From: Ilyomonas sp965277535
GTDB taxonomy: Bacteria > Bacteroidota > Bacteroidia > Chitinophagales > Chitinophagaceae
DNA: 64,000 bases
Direction: 5' to 3'
Assembly: GCA_965277535.1 (NCBI GenBank)
Contig: OZ255825.1
Location: forward strand, 620,001-684,000
Made by a program: the position numbers and the translations under genes. Below, piece after piece: positions 10,301 to 21,762 of the stretch. Under the pieces are notes generated by a model that saw nothing but the letters and a program-made list of their open reading frames with translations, was not told the origin of the DNA and searched no databases. Numbering within the stretch: the first letter of the stretch is position 1; each line of letters opens with the position of its first letter.

Positions 10301-10653
10301 ATTTGTCCGGTTGTCAAGTCTGCCACGCTTCCTTTCTGCACAATGCGCCGCGCAAAATGCGTGATGCTCCAAAAGGTAAACAAAATGGTAAACCCACTTG
10401 CCAGCGCGCTCATAACGTTTACGGCTTTGGCTGCGGTCATTGGGTTATCGCCAAACAAAATGATAAAGAAACGCCCGAGCAAGATGAACAGTGGTGCGCC
10501 CGGCGGGTGCGGAATTTGAACTTTAAAACAACTGCTTACAAACTCGCCGCAATCCCAAAGGCTGCCGCCTGCTTCCGCCGTTAAAATATAAACCATGCAG
10601 GCAATAAGGCATACAGCCCAGCCCGTAATGTTGTTCACCCGTTTAAAGTTCAT
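7339..10653 (-). CDS. DUF2723 (TMEM260-like, GT117) membrane protein
   Basis: A 1104-residue protein with an N-terminal multi-TM domain (to about residue 400), a second TM cluster around 590-700, and a long soluble C-terminal region. The conserved N-terminal motif (GGSLWDCGEF, residues 29-38), followed by PHPPGAPLF, is the hallmark of DUF2723. The family includes human TMEM260, a protein O-mannosyltransferase, so a lipid-linked sugar transferase role is likely but unproven here; Asp34 and Glu37 sit where an acidic catalytic pair is expected. Proteins of this length are usual in Bacteroidota. A TATGTTTG box lies upstream at 10682-10689 (minus strand) without a clear -33 element. Confidence 0.85.
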   Translation of the reverse strand: MNFKRVNNITGWAVCLIACMVYILTAEAGGSLWDCGEFVSSCFKVQIPHPPGAPLFILLGRFFIILFGDNPMTAAKAVNVMSALASGFTILFTFWSITHFARRIVQKGSVADLTTGQIISIMGAGIVGALAYTFTDSFWYSAVEGEVYAMSSFFTALIFWAMLKWEHNADQPGADRWIVFIFFLMGLSIGVHLLGLLTIPAIVMVYYFRKQPTFNYALLRKYFIRVVIVGGVLAFIGAWLGSRGENNLLNEYAANIQQRYGDDVALSDNIVAGLMIFGALIAIGLLYAIESLGKNKKEYYGGAYIFFIIGCVVTGIVQVGVIQLSVKAAGYFDIFFVNNVGLPFFSGFTVFFILLAIAIWWGLRYATRRGWGYLRLGLWCLAFMLIGYSSYITTMIRSNADPAVDMFNVDNPMSLVGYLGRDQYGDFPILYGQKFTADIIQYLETSTKYQKSQVDGKDKYIESGKDGHYVYLPKDKMVFPRMWDASNEQNHADYYAMFANIGKTKDGTYERAPDWGDNIKFFVAYQNYFMYLRYFLWNFAGKQDDIEGLFLGNKRDGNWITGVNAVDNMMLGDQSKLPDSLKNNKAHNTLFALPLILGLIGLFYQYKRRGDDFFVTFLLFFMTGFAIVIYLNQAGFQPRERDYAYAGSFYAFAFWIGLGVLQVNDWLAKKINQRTAAIAATVICLLAVPVLMAQQEWNDHDRSRKQLARDVAKDYLVSCAPNAILFTFGDNDTYPLWYAQEVEGIRPDIRVINTSLLGIDWYINQFRYRVNNSMPIDVIWSAKQIEGRTRDISVYKPAPGYDNNNKYYDLYTMMKDYVGNDANQDERGYYLFPAKKVSLPVDAVLVRSNGTVNKNDSVVNAVDFEIPKNALYKGDLAMLNIIAANKWQRPIYFTTPYGELGFGSYIRRDGLSYRLIPVQNSPVNTDWMFDKVMNKFGFGNANIFNVYYDEENRRHLNIIRRADAELALDLAAKNRKDDAKAVLEKTDKMMLQSNFPYGMVSRNNEHNRIALMFLEACYRAEDKTLATKVAKSVKTDLQQQLKYYNSLTGTDAENMAYDLQQTQSLLQMMDQMDKAYNGKQPAAPENGAIGKDSTPFVNPGDAGQ

Positions 10654-10888
10654 GTTATATAGCAGTTTTTATAAAAACGGGCAAACATAATGGAAAGAGT
10701 TGAAACACTTTTCGCAACCTTAGATTTTAAGAATTGATTGATAAATCGGGAGCTTCTAATGGCAGGATTTGAACTGATAAAGGAAGAAAAATGGGAGGGT
10801 GCTGGAGCTTTGTTACAATGAAATTATGTTTGAGCTTATATTTTGCTTTTGCACGTTAGCTCTTGTAAGAGTAAGCAAGGGTAAAACG

Positions 10889-10920
10889 CAACCTGCCTGG
10901 TTCAAGAACCTGGCAGGTTG
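10889..10920. repeat. Long intergenic hairpin with CTGCC/GGCAG core
   Basis: A 15-bp stem with one mismatch: CAACCTGCCTGGTTC (10889-10903), two-base loop, GAACCTGGCAGGTTG (10906-10920). It occupies the 294-base spacer between the DUF2723 gene and the secreted protein at 10948. Otherwise that spacer shows only AT-rich sequence. It probably terminates or separates transcripts; similar hairpins occur at 38419 and 54867. Confidence 0.7.
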
Positions 10921-10947
10921 GAAAGTAAGAGTAAAGACAACTATATA

Positions 10948-11775
10948 TTATTTTACTTTACCTGCGGCGTTTTCCAACACCACATTAGAAAGTACACCTG
11001 TATCGGCTTTCGCTGGCAGATGAGAACAGAAACCAAGGCCAACATAAAACGGAGCATCGAGGTGCAGTTGGATGGGTTCGCCTAACTGGTGCATGGGTTC
11101 ACCGTGCATACTTACATAAATGGCAAAGGCATCGCCCTTTTTTTCTATCCCAATGCGCTGAGCGCTTTTTTCAGTAACCCTTTCTTCCTTCAGCATAGCG
11201 TTTGTTTCCGGGCGCCAGGCAAGGTGCATCAATCCGGCTCCGTGCAAGGCAACCATCGCTTCTTTAGAATCATCGTCCAGACTCTGGCGAATTATGACAA
11301 CCGCTTTCCTATCACCATAACCTGCCGTGTCGGGAAAACTAACATCGGCAGCGAGAGATACATCGCCCGACATTTTCTTCCACAGGTAACGAAATTCATC
11401 ACGTGTGTACCAGATGTTGTAACCGGCCGATGTAATAGTGTATTGCTTGGTGGTTGCGTTGTAGGATGATGAGCCGGGAACCAATGCTGCGCCTACATCG
11501 GTCTGCCCGGTAAAAATACCAATTGGTTTATTTTCAGTACGTGGAGTGCGGTGAAAATCGGGCGGAGGTGGTACTTGCTTATGGGTAGCCGAGCCTGGTA
11601 AAGACCAATCAGGTACGGTTATATTTTCAGATGAGGAAGACTGAGCAAAAGCATGGTTTGACAAAATACACAAAAACAAAAAGGCTACGGCAATAGCCAT
11701 TGCTTTTGCGATGGCGCGTGAATATCCGTAACCAATAAAGCTCGTTTCAACTTGTTCTTTTACCATAACTTTCAT
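10948..11775 (-). CDS. Secreted beta-sandwich (DUF1349-like) protein
   Basis: A 275-residue protein. It has a hydrophobic segment at about residues 25-45 ending AFAQ, taken as a signal peptide, after a longer than usual N-terminal stretch. A shorter start at the internal Met25 would give a standard signal peptide. The mature region has a Pro-rich linker, then GIFTGQTDVG, SYNATTKQYTITSAGYNIWYTRDEFRY and later AWRPETN and YVGLGFCSH. This arrangement resembles the LamG/DUF1349-like domain found in Bacteroidota TolB-like and glycan-associated proteins. It is likely periplasmic or secreted, perhaps sugar-binding. No catalytic motif was recognised. Confidence 0.55.
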   Translation of the reverse strand: MKVMVKEQVETSFIGYGYSRAIAKAMAIAVAFLFLCILSNHAFAQSSSSENITVPDWSLPGSATHKQVPPPPDFHRTPRTENKPIGIFTGQTDVGAALVPGSSSYNATTKQYTITSAGYNIWYTRDEFRYLWKKMSGDVSLAADVSFPDTAGYGDRKAVVIIRQSLDDDSKEAMVALHGAGLMHLAWRPETNAMLKEERVTEKSAQRIGIEKKGDAFAIYVSMHGEPMHQLGEPIQLHLDAPFYVGLGFCSHLPAKADTGVLSNVVLENAAGKVK

Positions 11776-11996
11776 AAATGCATTGTTTTAGTAGCTAAAA
11801 TAATTATGGTAAAAATAAAATTCGTTTTATAACCACTGGCGGCTTTTATACTTATTTACAGTTGTGATGTAGAAATGTTGTGGTAAATGACTAACAGTAA
11901 CACAATTAAAAATGCCAACCATTGTCGGCCGCCTTTTGGTTTTGCACGAAAATCGCTCTTGCAGGCGGCTTTGTGTGGAATGACGATGAGCCACGT

Positions 11997-12959
11997 TTAG
12001 TTTTGCGCATTTTCCATCTCTCCTACTATCTTCATTGTTTCAATGCTAACAGTGCAAACCTTTTGTAACAGGGCAATTACGTGTTCTTTGTAATCAGCAA
12101 AGCGATACGTGTTGAACTTCTCTGCAATGGTCGGGTCGCCCCATTTCTTTTCTTTGTACTGGTCGAGTATCCATTCCAAAGCGCTGAGGTTGCCTAATTT
12201 ATATTGCCACGCTTCTTTGGGTATGCCGTGCAGTTCGGTGTTATCGTCAACCTGTATAATGCCTTCTCCTTTCAAAGCCAGCAGTTTGGTTTTGGGCTCT
12301 TTTTTATGGGCCACTTGTTTTTGCTCAAAAACAAATAGGGCAACGCTTTCATAGTTTATGTGCAGGTTCATCAATCTATTTCCCCAACTCTCCCATTGGT
12401 AAAAGTTATCGTACAACGGAATGGGAGGAAGCCCGCGTTTTAAATTCAACGCATATTTACTGCTGTAAGCAGGATGATGCAGCACCGCATATACATAACG
12501 AAAGATGGCTTCTTTAGTAATGATAGTAGCAGGCGGCACAACATCCATCAAAAATTCTTCGCGCAATTCGCGGCTGCCTGCATAACAAACGGGCGAAGAA
12601 GATTCGGGCTGGTGATAATGGTTGTTGAATAACTGCAATGCCCAATCGCTAATGAGTTGTGCGAATGATTGGTTATCCCACTGTATCGAATGCTTGTTGG
12701 TGTTGTGAAACTTCTTTCTTCCTTCATCAACAAACAGCTTCATTTTTGTTGACGCAATTGATGTCAAAAAAGCAGAAATCCATTCCTCTTTTTGTAAAGT
12801 AAAATCTTCTGTCGAAGGATTGAAAATGGCATGTTCTGTTTTGTCTTCTTTTGCTTTTTCGACAACCAAAGGAATCAATTGTTCCCAATCATTTTCACTT
12901 TGAAAATTGCTGTTTTGACGATCATCAAACTTTTGATTCTGAAATTCAATATTGTCCAT
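11997..12959 (-). pseudogene. C-terminal remnant of a type ISP restriction-modification enzyme
   Basis: A 320-residue frame starting at ATG 12959. Residues from about 150 on match the C-terminal target-recognition region of type ISP enzymes (LlaGI/LlaBIII class): FRYVYAVLHHPAY, YALNLKRGLPPIPLY, WGNRLMNLHINYE, GIPKEAWQYKLGN, SALEWILDQY and FNTYRFADYKEHV, ending in TVSIETMKIV. An intact enzyme is about 1500 residues, with nuclease, helicase and methyltransferase modules before this point. None is encoded upstream, where the 245 bases to the next gene hold only short AT-rich sequence. The N-terminal part (AIFNPS, EEWISAF, TKMKLF) also matches the preceding region. This is either a truncated gene or a lone specificity domain; no activity is expected. 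Confidence 0.65.
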
Positions 12960-13203
12960 TTTATATTCTGAAAGCCTTTTGTACGTTAGCTTTCAAACTT
13001 ACGTTTTATTTTGGTTGGAAGCTATTTGATGATGTAACGTCGCCCAAAAAGTAAGCACTTGCCATTGCTATATAAAGACGTTGAAAGGGTTTCAAGAAGC
13101 ATTTTATAACGCTTCGTAAGTTTCAATAAAGGATGTAATTGACTATGTACTTACGTTTGTTGAAGATGAGTAAAATTTGGGCAAAAACAAACTCTCACTA
13201 AGA

Positions 13204-14391
13204 TTATATCTTTAAGCGAACCTGGCGCTTTTCCAGCCATCCGGCAATTTGAATGACCAGCAAAGAAATAATTATCGACCTCAAAAATCCGCCCCAGCTT
13301 TCATTTAAAAAAGTTGGAAAATGAAAATGGAAAATTTCAAACAAAGAGTACAAAATGTAGGGAATGAGATAACAAACCAATGTAACTGTTCCGGCGGGTT
13401 TGATAATATTGAACCACTCTTTTTTTTGTTTGATGTCAATAAGATAAATGGTAACAACAAACATCAAAACAGCGATACCTGTGCAGAAGCCAATCCACGA
13501 GGGTGTATCGTGAATTTTTGAAATGCCACCGAGTGGACGAGTCAAAAAACCAACCGCAAGATTTAATAAACCAAACAGGATTAAAAGTAACCACAGCTTG
13601 TTCATTTTGTTTTCACTCACTAGTTTTTTATACAAAACAAAAACAACCACGCCAGCCATCGTAAAAGCTGGCATAGAGCCGCTTCCCACAATCCAGATAT
13701 AATGATGAACGGGCTCTAAGCCTTCTAACAAACCGGCTTTACCAGCAACAGAAAACAGAAAGAAAAACGCCCAGGAAATGACGCAAAACCAAACCTTTCC
13801 TTTTGATAACAAATACAAGGGTGCGCAAATTAAATACGACCATCCTAACAAACCTAAAATGCCATACCATTGTGGCTGCATAGGCAAAATCAGATGGTCT
13901 TTGTTTTCGCCTTTATATATTACTGCCATTGCTATCAGCAACACAAGTCCTAAGCTTTGCAAAAGCGTGCGGGTTGTTTTCTTTACTGTTCCATAATCTA
14001 TCCAAATTAAAAAAAATGCAATCGTTATGATGATTTCCCAAACCGGTCGGGGTAACAAAGCTGTATCGCTGTAATTCTCAAGGTTTACGTGAAAGAAGCC
14101 CATAAGGAGCAGGGCAAGAGAACGAAGTAAAATGTAAAGAAGCAACTGCTGTCCGGTTTGACCGCGTTTCATCCTGTTTTGTAATGCAATGGGAATAGCC
14201 AAGCCGATGATAAAAAGAAACGCAGGAAAAATAGTGTCTGCAAAACCCAACGCATCTTCACTTGCTTTAGCATGTTTAATCCATTCGGGAACATTGTGAA
14301 CGCCGTCAAAATCGTTCACAAAAATCATCAGAAACATAGTAACCGCCCGAAATACATCAATAGAATATAAGCGTTGCTGCGGCTGTTTCAT
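13204..14391 (-). CDS. COG4299/DUF5009-type acyltransferase-like membrane protein
   Basis: A 395-residue protein with about ten TM segments. The N-terminus (RLYSIDVFRAVTMFLMIFVND) is the hallmark of the family related to the HGSNAT heparan-alpha-glucosaminide N-acetyltransferase and to other OpgC-like inner-membrane acyltransferases. A DTIFPAFLFIIGLAIPIAL segment follows. Such proteins are thought to acetylate glycans at the membrane. The substrate is unknown. It stands 27 bases downstream of accC on the same strand, so it could be co-transcribed with the efp-accB-accC genes. Confidence 0.75.
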   Translation of the reverse strand: MKQPQQRLYSIDVFRAVTMFLMIFVNDFDGVHNVPEWIKHAKASEDALGFADTIFPAFLFIIGLAIPIALQNRMKRGQTGQQLLLYILLRSLALLLMGFFHVNLENYSDTALLPRPVWEIIITIAFFLIWIDYGTVKKTTRTLLQSLGLVLLIAMAVIYKGENKDHLILPMQPQWYGILGLLGWSYLICAPLYLLSKGKVWFCVISWAFFFLFSVAGKAGLLEGLEPVHHYIWIVGSGSMPAFTMAGVVVFVLYKKLVSENKMNKLWLLLILFGLLNLAVGFLTRPLGGISKIHDTPSWIGFCTGIAVLMFVVTIYLIDIKQKKEWFNIIKPAGTVTLVCYLIPYILYSLFEIFHFHFPTFLNESWGGFLRSIIISLLVIQIAGWLEKRQVRLKI

Positions 14392-14417
14392 ACAAAGGCA
14401 ATTAATGGTTTTTGGTT

Positions 14418-15755
14418 TTACTGCATTTTAAAACCATCCAGAAATTTCGTTGTAAAATTTCCTCTTCTGAAATCTTCATTTTGCATCAATTGCAAATGAA
14501 ATGGAATGGTTGTTTTTACACCTTCAATAACATACTCACTTAAGGCACGATACATAGTATCAATTGCCTCTTCGCGGGTACGGGCTCTGGCAATGAGTTT
14601 GCCAATCATCGAATCGTAATACGGTGGTATTACATAACCTGAATACACATGGCTATCAACCCGAACACCATGACCACCCGGCGTATGCAACACAGTTATT
14701 TTTCCGGGCGATGGGCGAAAATCATTATAGGGATCTTCCGCATTGATGCGGCATTCAATAGCACATCCCTGCGGTTCATAATTTTTACCCGTAATTTTTT
14801 CGCCATACGCAATTTTAATCTGTTCTTTTACCAAATCAAAGTTCACTACTTCTTCTGTAACGCAATGCTCAACCTGGATGCGCGTATTCATTTCCATGAA
14901 ATAAAAATTGCGATTCTTATCCACCAAAAACTCAATGGTACCAACACTTTCATAGTTAATGGCGCTTGCTGCTTTGATAGCAGCCTCGCCCATTTTCTGC
15001 CGCAATTCCTCCGTCATAAATGGTGAAGGACTTTCTTCAACCAACTTTTGATGACGGCGTTGAATCGAACAATCTCTTTCACTTAAATGACACACCGTTC
15101 CGTACTGATCCCCGGCCACCTGTATTTCAATATGGCGTGGCTCTTCCACAAATTTTTCCATATACACACCATCGTTCTTAAACGCAGCGCCAGCTTCAGC
15201 TTTAGCGGTGTTGTAAGCGCGTTCCATCTCATCTTCTTCCCACACAATGCGCATACCTTTTCCGCCGCCGCCTGCCGTTGCTTTTAAGATAATCGGATAG
15301 CCTATTTCTTTTGCCTGAGCCTTTGCTTCATCAACACTTTCCAGCAAGCCTTCGCCACCGGGAACCACAGGTACACCGGCTTTTATCATGGTTTCTTTTG
15401 CCGTTATTTTATCGCCCATGCTATTAATCATATCGGCAGTTGGCCCGATAAACTTGATGCCATGATCATTGCAGATTTTAGCAAACTTGGCGTTCTCGGC
15501 AAGGAATCCATAACCAGGGTGAACGGCATCAGCATTGGTAATTTCGGCTGCCGCCATAATGTGCGCAATGTTGAGATACGAATCTGCACTTTGCGGCTTG
15601 CCAATACATACGGCTTCATCGGCAAACTTTACATGCAGGCTATCTTTATCGGCGGTTGAATAAACAGCAACGGTTTTAATGCCCATCTCGCGACAGGTAC
15701 GAATCACACGCAAAGCAATTTCGCCACGATTGGCTATCAAAACTTTTTTAAACAC
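14418..15755 (-). CDS. accC: Acetyl-CoA carboxylase, biotin carboxylase subunit
   Basis: A 445-residue ATP-grasp enzyme that carboxylates biotin on AccB with bicarbonate and ATP, the first step of fatty-acid synthesis. It begins FKKVLIANRGEIALRVIRTC, the universal start of the family. The glycine-rich ATP loop (GGGGKGMRIV, near residue 165), RDCSIQRRHQKLVEESPSP and the EMNTRIQVEHCVTE active-site stretch are intact. Length is standard. It lies 112 bases downstream of accB on the same strand. Confidence 0.97.
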   Translation of the reverse strand: MFKKVLIANRGEIALRVIRTCREMGIKTVAVYSTADKDSLHVKFADEAVCIGKPQSADSYLNIAHIMAAAEITNADAVHPGYGFLAENAKFAKICNDHGIKFIGPTADMINSMGDKITAKETMIKAGVPVVPGGEGLLESVDEAKAQAKEIGYPIILKATAGGGGKGMRIVWEEDEMERAYNTAKAEAGAAFKNDGVYMEKFVEEPRHIEIQVAGDQYGTVCHLSERDCSIQRRHQKLVEESPSPFMTEELRQKMGEAAIKAASAINYESVGTIEFLVDKNRNFYFMEMNTRIQVEHCVTEEVVNFDLVKEQIKIAYGEKITGKNYEPQGCAIECRINAEDPYNDFRPSPGKITVLHTPGGHGVRVDSHVYSGYVIPPYYDSMIGKLIARARTREEAIDTMYRALSEYVIEGVKTTIPFHLQLMQNEDFRRGNFTTKFLDGFKMQ

Positions 15756-15867
15756 AGGAATTGAATTTGAAGATGAATCAATTTAAAAATGGAAATAAAA
15801 AAGCAATTTAAAAACGGAAATGCAGAACAACATTTTCATCTTTTTAAATTGCCTTACTTCAAAGTAT

Positions 15868-16362
15868 TTATACTGGCTCAACCATGAATAGGGGCTGGTC
15901 ATATTCAACCGGGCTGGCGTTTTCTACTAAAACTTTTACTATCCTGCCACTTACTTCACTTTCTATCTCGTTAAACAACTTCATTGCTTCAATAATGCAA
16001 ACCACTTTGCCGGGTGTTATTTCATCTCCAACCTCTACTATAGAAGGCTTATCAGGTGATGATTTGCGATAAAACGTACCAATCATCGGGCTTTTTATAG
16101 TAATAAGATTGTCTGTTTTTGGCGTTGATGCTGACGCAGAAGCATCAGGAGATGGCGTTGGTAAAGAAGCTAATGTTGGCTGAACAGTAGTAGGCTGAAA
16201 CTGAGACTGGGCAAGGGTTGCAGAAGATGTAGCAGACGTTTGTTGAACAGCGTCCGGCTTTTGTTTTATCGTAATTTTAAAGTCCTTGTCTTCAATGTGC
16301 AGTTCGCCAATATTGCTCTTGTTAACCGTTTTAATGAGTTCCTGAATTTGTTTAAAGTCCAT
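15868..16362 (-). CDS. accB: Acetyl-CoA carboxylase, biotin carboxyl carrier protein
   Basis: A 164-residue protein. The N-terminal helix (about 1-35) is followed by a Ser/Thr/Ala/Pro linker (about 40-82) and then a biotinyl domain. The biotinylated lysine is K128 in EAMKLF. IKSPMIGTFYR at the start of the domain contains the typical protruding-thumb region. It carries carboxybiotin between AccC and the transferase subunits, which are not in this window. It follows efp with 60 bases between. Confidence 0.96.
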   Translation of the reverse strand: MDFKQIQELIKTVNKSNIGELHIEDKDFKITIKQKPDAVQQTSATSSATLAQSQFQPTTVQPTLASLPTPSPDASASASTPKTDNLITIKSPMIGTFYRKSSPDKPSIVEVGDEITPGKVVCIIEAMKLFNEIESEVSGRIVKVLVENASPVEYDQPLFMVEPV

Positions 16363-16422
16363 AATACAAATGAATTAAATGGGTAAGCAAATAGGTTCGT
16401 TATTAGGAAGGCAAAGTAACCA

Positions 16423-16989
16423 TTATTCTTTTACCCTTTCCACATACTCGCCGGTTTTTGTATTAACGCGAATCAATTCATTCTCATTCACAAATAAAGG
16501 CACCATAACGGTAGTTCCGGTTTCAACGGTTGCTGCTTTCAAAGCGCGTGTTGCTGTATCGCCCCGCAAACCAGGTTCGCAATACGTAATGCGCAAAACA
16601 ATTTTTTCGGGAAGTTCAGCACCTATTGGCTGTTCGGTTTCCGTGTTGATAAATACAAACACTTCTGAACCATCTTTTAAAAATTGCGGTGCATCTATCA
16701 TAGCTTCAGCCAATGCAATCTGTTCGAAGGTTTCATTGTCCATGAAGTTGTAGCCCGATTCGTCTTTATAGAGATATTGATAGGTTTTCTTTTCAACCCG
16801 AACCGGGAAAATGGTCTCGCCGCTGTTCCATGTTTTTTCAATTGTACGGTTGTTATCTACGCCTTTTAGTTTTGCCCAAACTTTAGCAGCGGCGCGTGCT
16901 GTTTTGTTTTCGCCAAAATCAACTATAGAATACAAGCTACCTTCTAATTTTAAAATCATGCCGCGACTAATATCAGCCGTTGTTGCCAT
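16423..16989 (-). CDS. efp: Elongation factor P with atypical tip loop
   Basis: A 188-residue protein in the EF-P/eIF5A family, which relieves ribosome stalling at polyproline. N-terminal KOW-like domain, then two OB domains (the C-terminal one ends with TGEYVERVKE) are all present. The tip loop that usually reads KPGKG, with a modified Lys, here reads KTARAAAKV (residues 29-37): the PG pair is lost and Arg32 sits at the modified position. No modification enzyme is seen nearby. It heads the efp-accB-accC gene string. A TACTTTTG box lies upstream at 17012-17019 (minus strand). Confidence 0.93.
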   Translation of the reverse strand: MATTADISRGMILKLEGSLYSIVDFGENKTARAAAKVWAKLKGVDNNRTIEKTWNSGETIFPVRVEKKTYQYLYKDESGYNFMDNETFEQIALAEAMIDAPQFLKDGSEVFVFINTETEQPIGAELPEKIVLRITYCEPGLRGDTATRALKAATVETGTTVMVPLFVNENELIRVNTKTGEYVERVKE

Positions 16990-17334
16990 TTCGTTTTTGT
17001 TTTGTAGTGGACAAAAGTAAGGCGTGTGTTGGATAAAAAGAAAAGAGATCGAGCTGGTGATGTTTCCATACAGGAAAAAGCCACTGCTTTGTTTTTGTGC
17101 AAAAAAGCTTTTTGTCCCGCATTTGTTTTTGCAGGAAAAATAAGCCTTTCACCTATTGATGTTTTGACAATACAAGATTCCTTAAAAATTTTTTAAAAAA
17201 AATTTGCTGAACAAATTAATTTGTTTTTCTTCGTAAGGCAATTATCAGTACTCCAATTTTCCTGAACATTCAACTAAGATGTTTCTGGTTTTGGTTCGCT
17301 GTTTTAAAATTTACTATTTTATTTTTTAAAGAAA
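16990..17334 (+). promoter_or_regulatory. Leader region of the RRM gene with 16-bp palindrome
   Basis: This 345-base gap holds the divergent start regions of efp and the RRM gene. The RRM side is very AT-rich and contains a perfect palindrome AACAAATTAATTTGTT at 17210-17225, which could be an operator or an RNA stem. No other gene is visible. Whether it regulates cold or growth-phase expression is only a guess. Confidence 0.35.
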
Positions 17335-17775
17335 ATGAACATCTACGTTGGAAACCTAAACTGGGGTATGACCAGTGACGACCTTTACAATTTGTTTGCT
17401 ACTTACGGCGAAGTAGTATCGGCAAAAATTGTTAGCGATAAGTTCAACAACAACCGCAGCAAAGGGTTCGGTTTTGTTGAAATGAGCGATGATGAAGCGG
17501 CGCGCACGGCCATCAGTAGTTTGAACGACACAGAAGTGTTGCAGCGAAAAATTATTGTAAACGAATCGGCTCCCAAAGCTGCAGGAGAAGGTGGATCAGG
17601 CGGTGGCGGTGGGTATAAAAAGAAACCTTATGGCGGTGGTGGTTCAGGCGGTGGCGGCTTTCGTGGTGGTTCTGGTGGAGGCGGCGGCTACCGTGGTGGC
17701 TCTGGCGGTGGCGGTGGTTACAAAGGTAACCGCGGTGGAAGTGGCGAAGGCGGTGGAGGATACAATCGCTATTAA
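17335..17775 (+). CDS. RRM-domain, glycine-rich RNA-binding protein
   Basis: A 146-residue protein. One RRM domain (residues 1 to about 80) has RNP2 (IYVGNL, 3-8) and RNP1 (KGFGFVEM, 43-50). From about residue 83 the tail is a Gly-rich RGG/YGG-like stretch, with repeated GGGG, FRGG and YRGG units. This is the standard Bacteroidota RNA-binding protein, similar to cyanobacterial Rbp proteins and thought to act as an RNA chaperone. It is single-gene, with a good terminator after it. Confidence 0.92.
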   Translation: MNIYVGNLNWGMTSDDLYNLFATYGEVVSAKIVSDKFNNNRSKGFGFVEMSDDEAARTAISSLNDTEVLQRKIIVNESAPKAAGEGGSGGGGGYKKKPYGGGGSGGGGFRGGSGGGGGYRGGSGGGGGYKGNRGGSGEGGGGYNRY

Positions 17776-17799
17776 AGTTTGGTTTTACACAAATAATTT

Positions 17800-17828
17800 A
17801 AAGTCTGGTGATGAGCCGGACTTTTTTT
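17800..17828 (+). terminator. Terminator of the RRM gene
   Basis: Stem AAAGTCTGG (17800-17808) with CCGGACTTT (17816-17824), including one G-U pair, followed by a run of eight T. Confidence 0.85.
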
Positions 17829-18223
17829 TGTTGACCAATAGTAGCCGGTTTTCTTATGTAAACAGCTAAGAAGATTTTTGTATTTGCTTAATTTTATTTG
17901 GTAATGATTTCCTCATTACTCATTTAAAACCATTCAATAATCGACATTTCTTAAATACTTTTTATATCAGATACTTTATTTATTTCTTCATCCAAGTTTT
18001 CAAGTTCCGTCTTAACTGCATTAGTAACATTCTTGTATCTTTTAAAACGATTGGAAATTTTCCCATCTAATGTTGAAGTATAAATATCATACTCAGTAAT
18101 GGAATAATATCCGTATTAATGTAAACCTGTTAATGTTGATTTTCCTGAAACGCCAATTTGATCTTTTCTACTTACTATTCTAAACATATCGTATTTAGAA
18201 TATGATTCGTTTAACGCCTTGTT

Positions 18224-18620
18224 TCATCCAACAGTAACAGAAGATTTTCGAAAATTGAGCTTCTTGTTTTTTTTAGGATCTATTAGAACTTTGTGAACTT
18301 TACTATTCAATGAATAATGTTTAGAAGAAGCTTCGAAAATATTAGCAGTGTCTTCTACAGTATAATTTACATTGTTTATTAATGATAGAATACCATAAAT
18401 TAGGGCAAATGAGGCAGCGAGTAATTGACCGAAATTCGCACCAAAAATTTTGCTTAAAACCGAAACGATTGTACCCGCTGAAATCAAAGCTAATATTCCT
18501 GACCAAAGTGAAAGAAGCCTTTTTTTCTTCTATCTTTTAAGGGCAGTTTGTAAAAGCAGCTCTCTTTTGATTGTACAATTGATAACTAGTTGCTTTAAAG
18601 TTTTAATTTTTATTTTCCAT
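18224..18620 (-). pseudogene. Decayed two-TM protein gene (possibly SLATT-like)
   Basis: The minus frame from about 18618 to 18224 reads a continuous protein-like sequence, interrupted by one in-frame TAG at 18532-18530. Before it lies LKQLVINCTIKRELLLQTALKR, and after it SLWSGILALISAGTIVSVL, then GQLLAASFALIYGILSLI and VHKVLIDPKKN. An ATG at 18620 is in another frame, suggesting a frameshift too. Two TM helices with basic flanks recall SLATT-type effector domains, but that is a weak match. Further fragments in other frames reach about 17940. The stretch is much more AT-rich than nearby genes. Any encoded protein would be non-functional. Confidence 0.4.
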
Positions 18621-18671
18621 AAAAACTTCTAAAAACTTAATTGAAGACAATTAATTCATTTATCAAAAACA

Positions 18672-18705
18672 AAAACGCCTCACTAAACAAATAGTGAGGC
18701 GTTTT
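18672..18705 (-). terminator. rRNA operon terminator
   Basis: A 14-bp perfect stem: AAAACGCCTCACTA (18672-18685), loop AACAAA, TAGTGAGGCGTTTT (18692-18705). Read on the minus strand it is followed by TTTTTGTTTTTG. It closes the operon right after 5S. Confidence 0.93.
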
Positions 18706-18715
18706 AAATAAATAT

Positions 18716-18820
18716 GGCAGCTACCTACTCTCCCAGGAAAACCAAGTACCATTGGCCATGAGGGGCTTAACTTCTCTGTTCGGAAAGGGAAGAGGTGAAC
18801 ACCCTCGGCAAAACCACCAT
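18716..18820 (-). rRNA. rrf: 5S ribosomal RNA
   Basis: The minus strand shows the conserved 5S pattern: GTTCACCTCTTCCC, CCGAACAGAGAAGTTAAGCC, TGGTACTTGG and GGGAGAGTAGGT. The ends are approximate. Confidence 0.93.
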
Positions 18821-18889
18821 AAAAAGATTGTTGACAATAGTCAACATAAATAAGATCATATTGGAAAAGCTGAATTATAAATATAAAAA

Positions 18890-21705
<2,816 letters not shown>

Positions 21706-21762
21706 AAATTGTAGTGATGTTACCACCACTAAACTAATACTAGTTAATTTATAATTCGCTTT

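Noticed and set aside
17591..17760. Tandem nucleotide repeats in the RRM gene as a possible CRISPR or minisatellite
   Set aside because: They encode the glycine-rich tail (GGGG, YRGG) and have no regular spacer pattern.
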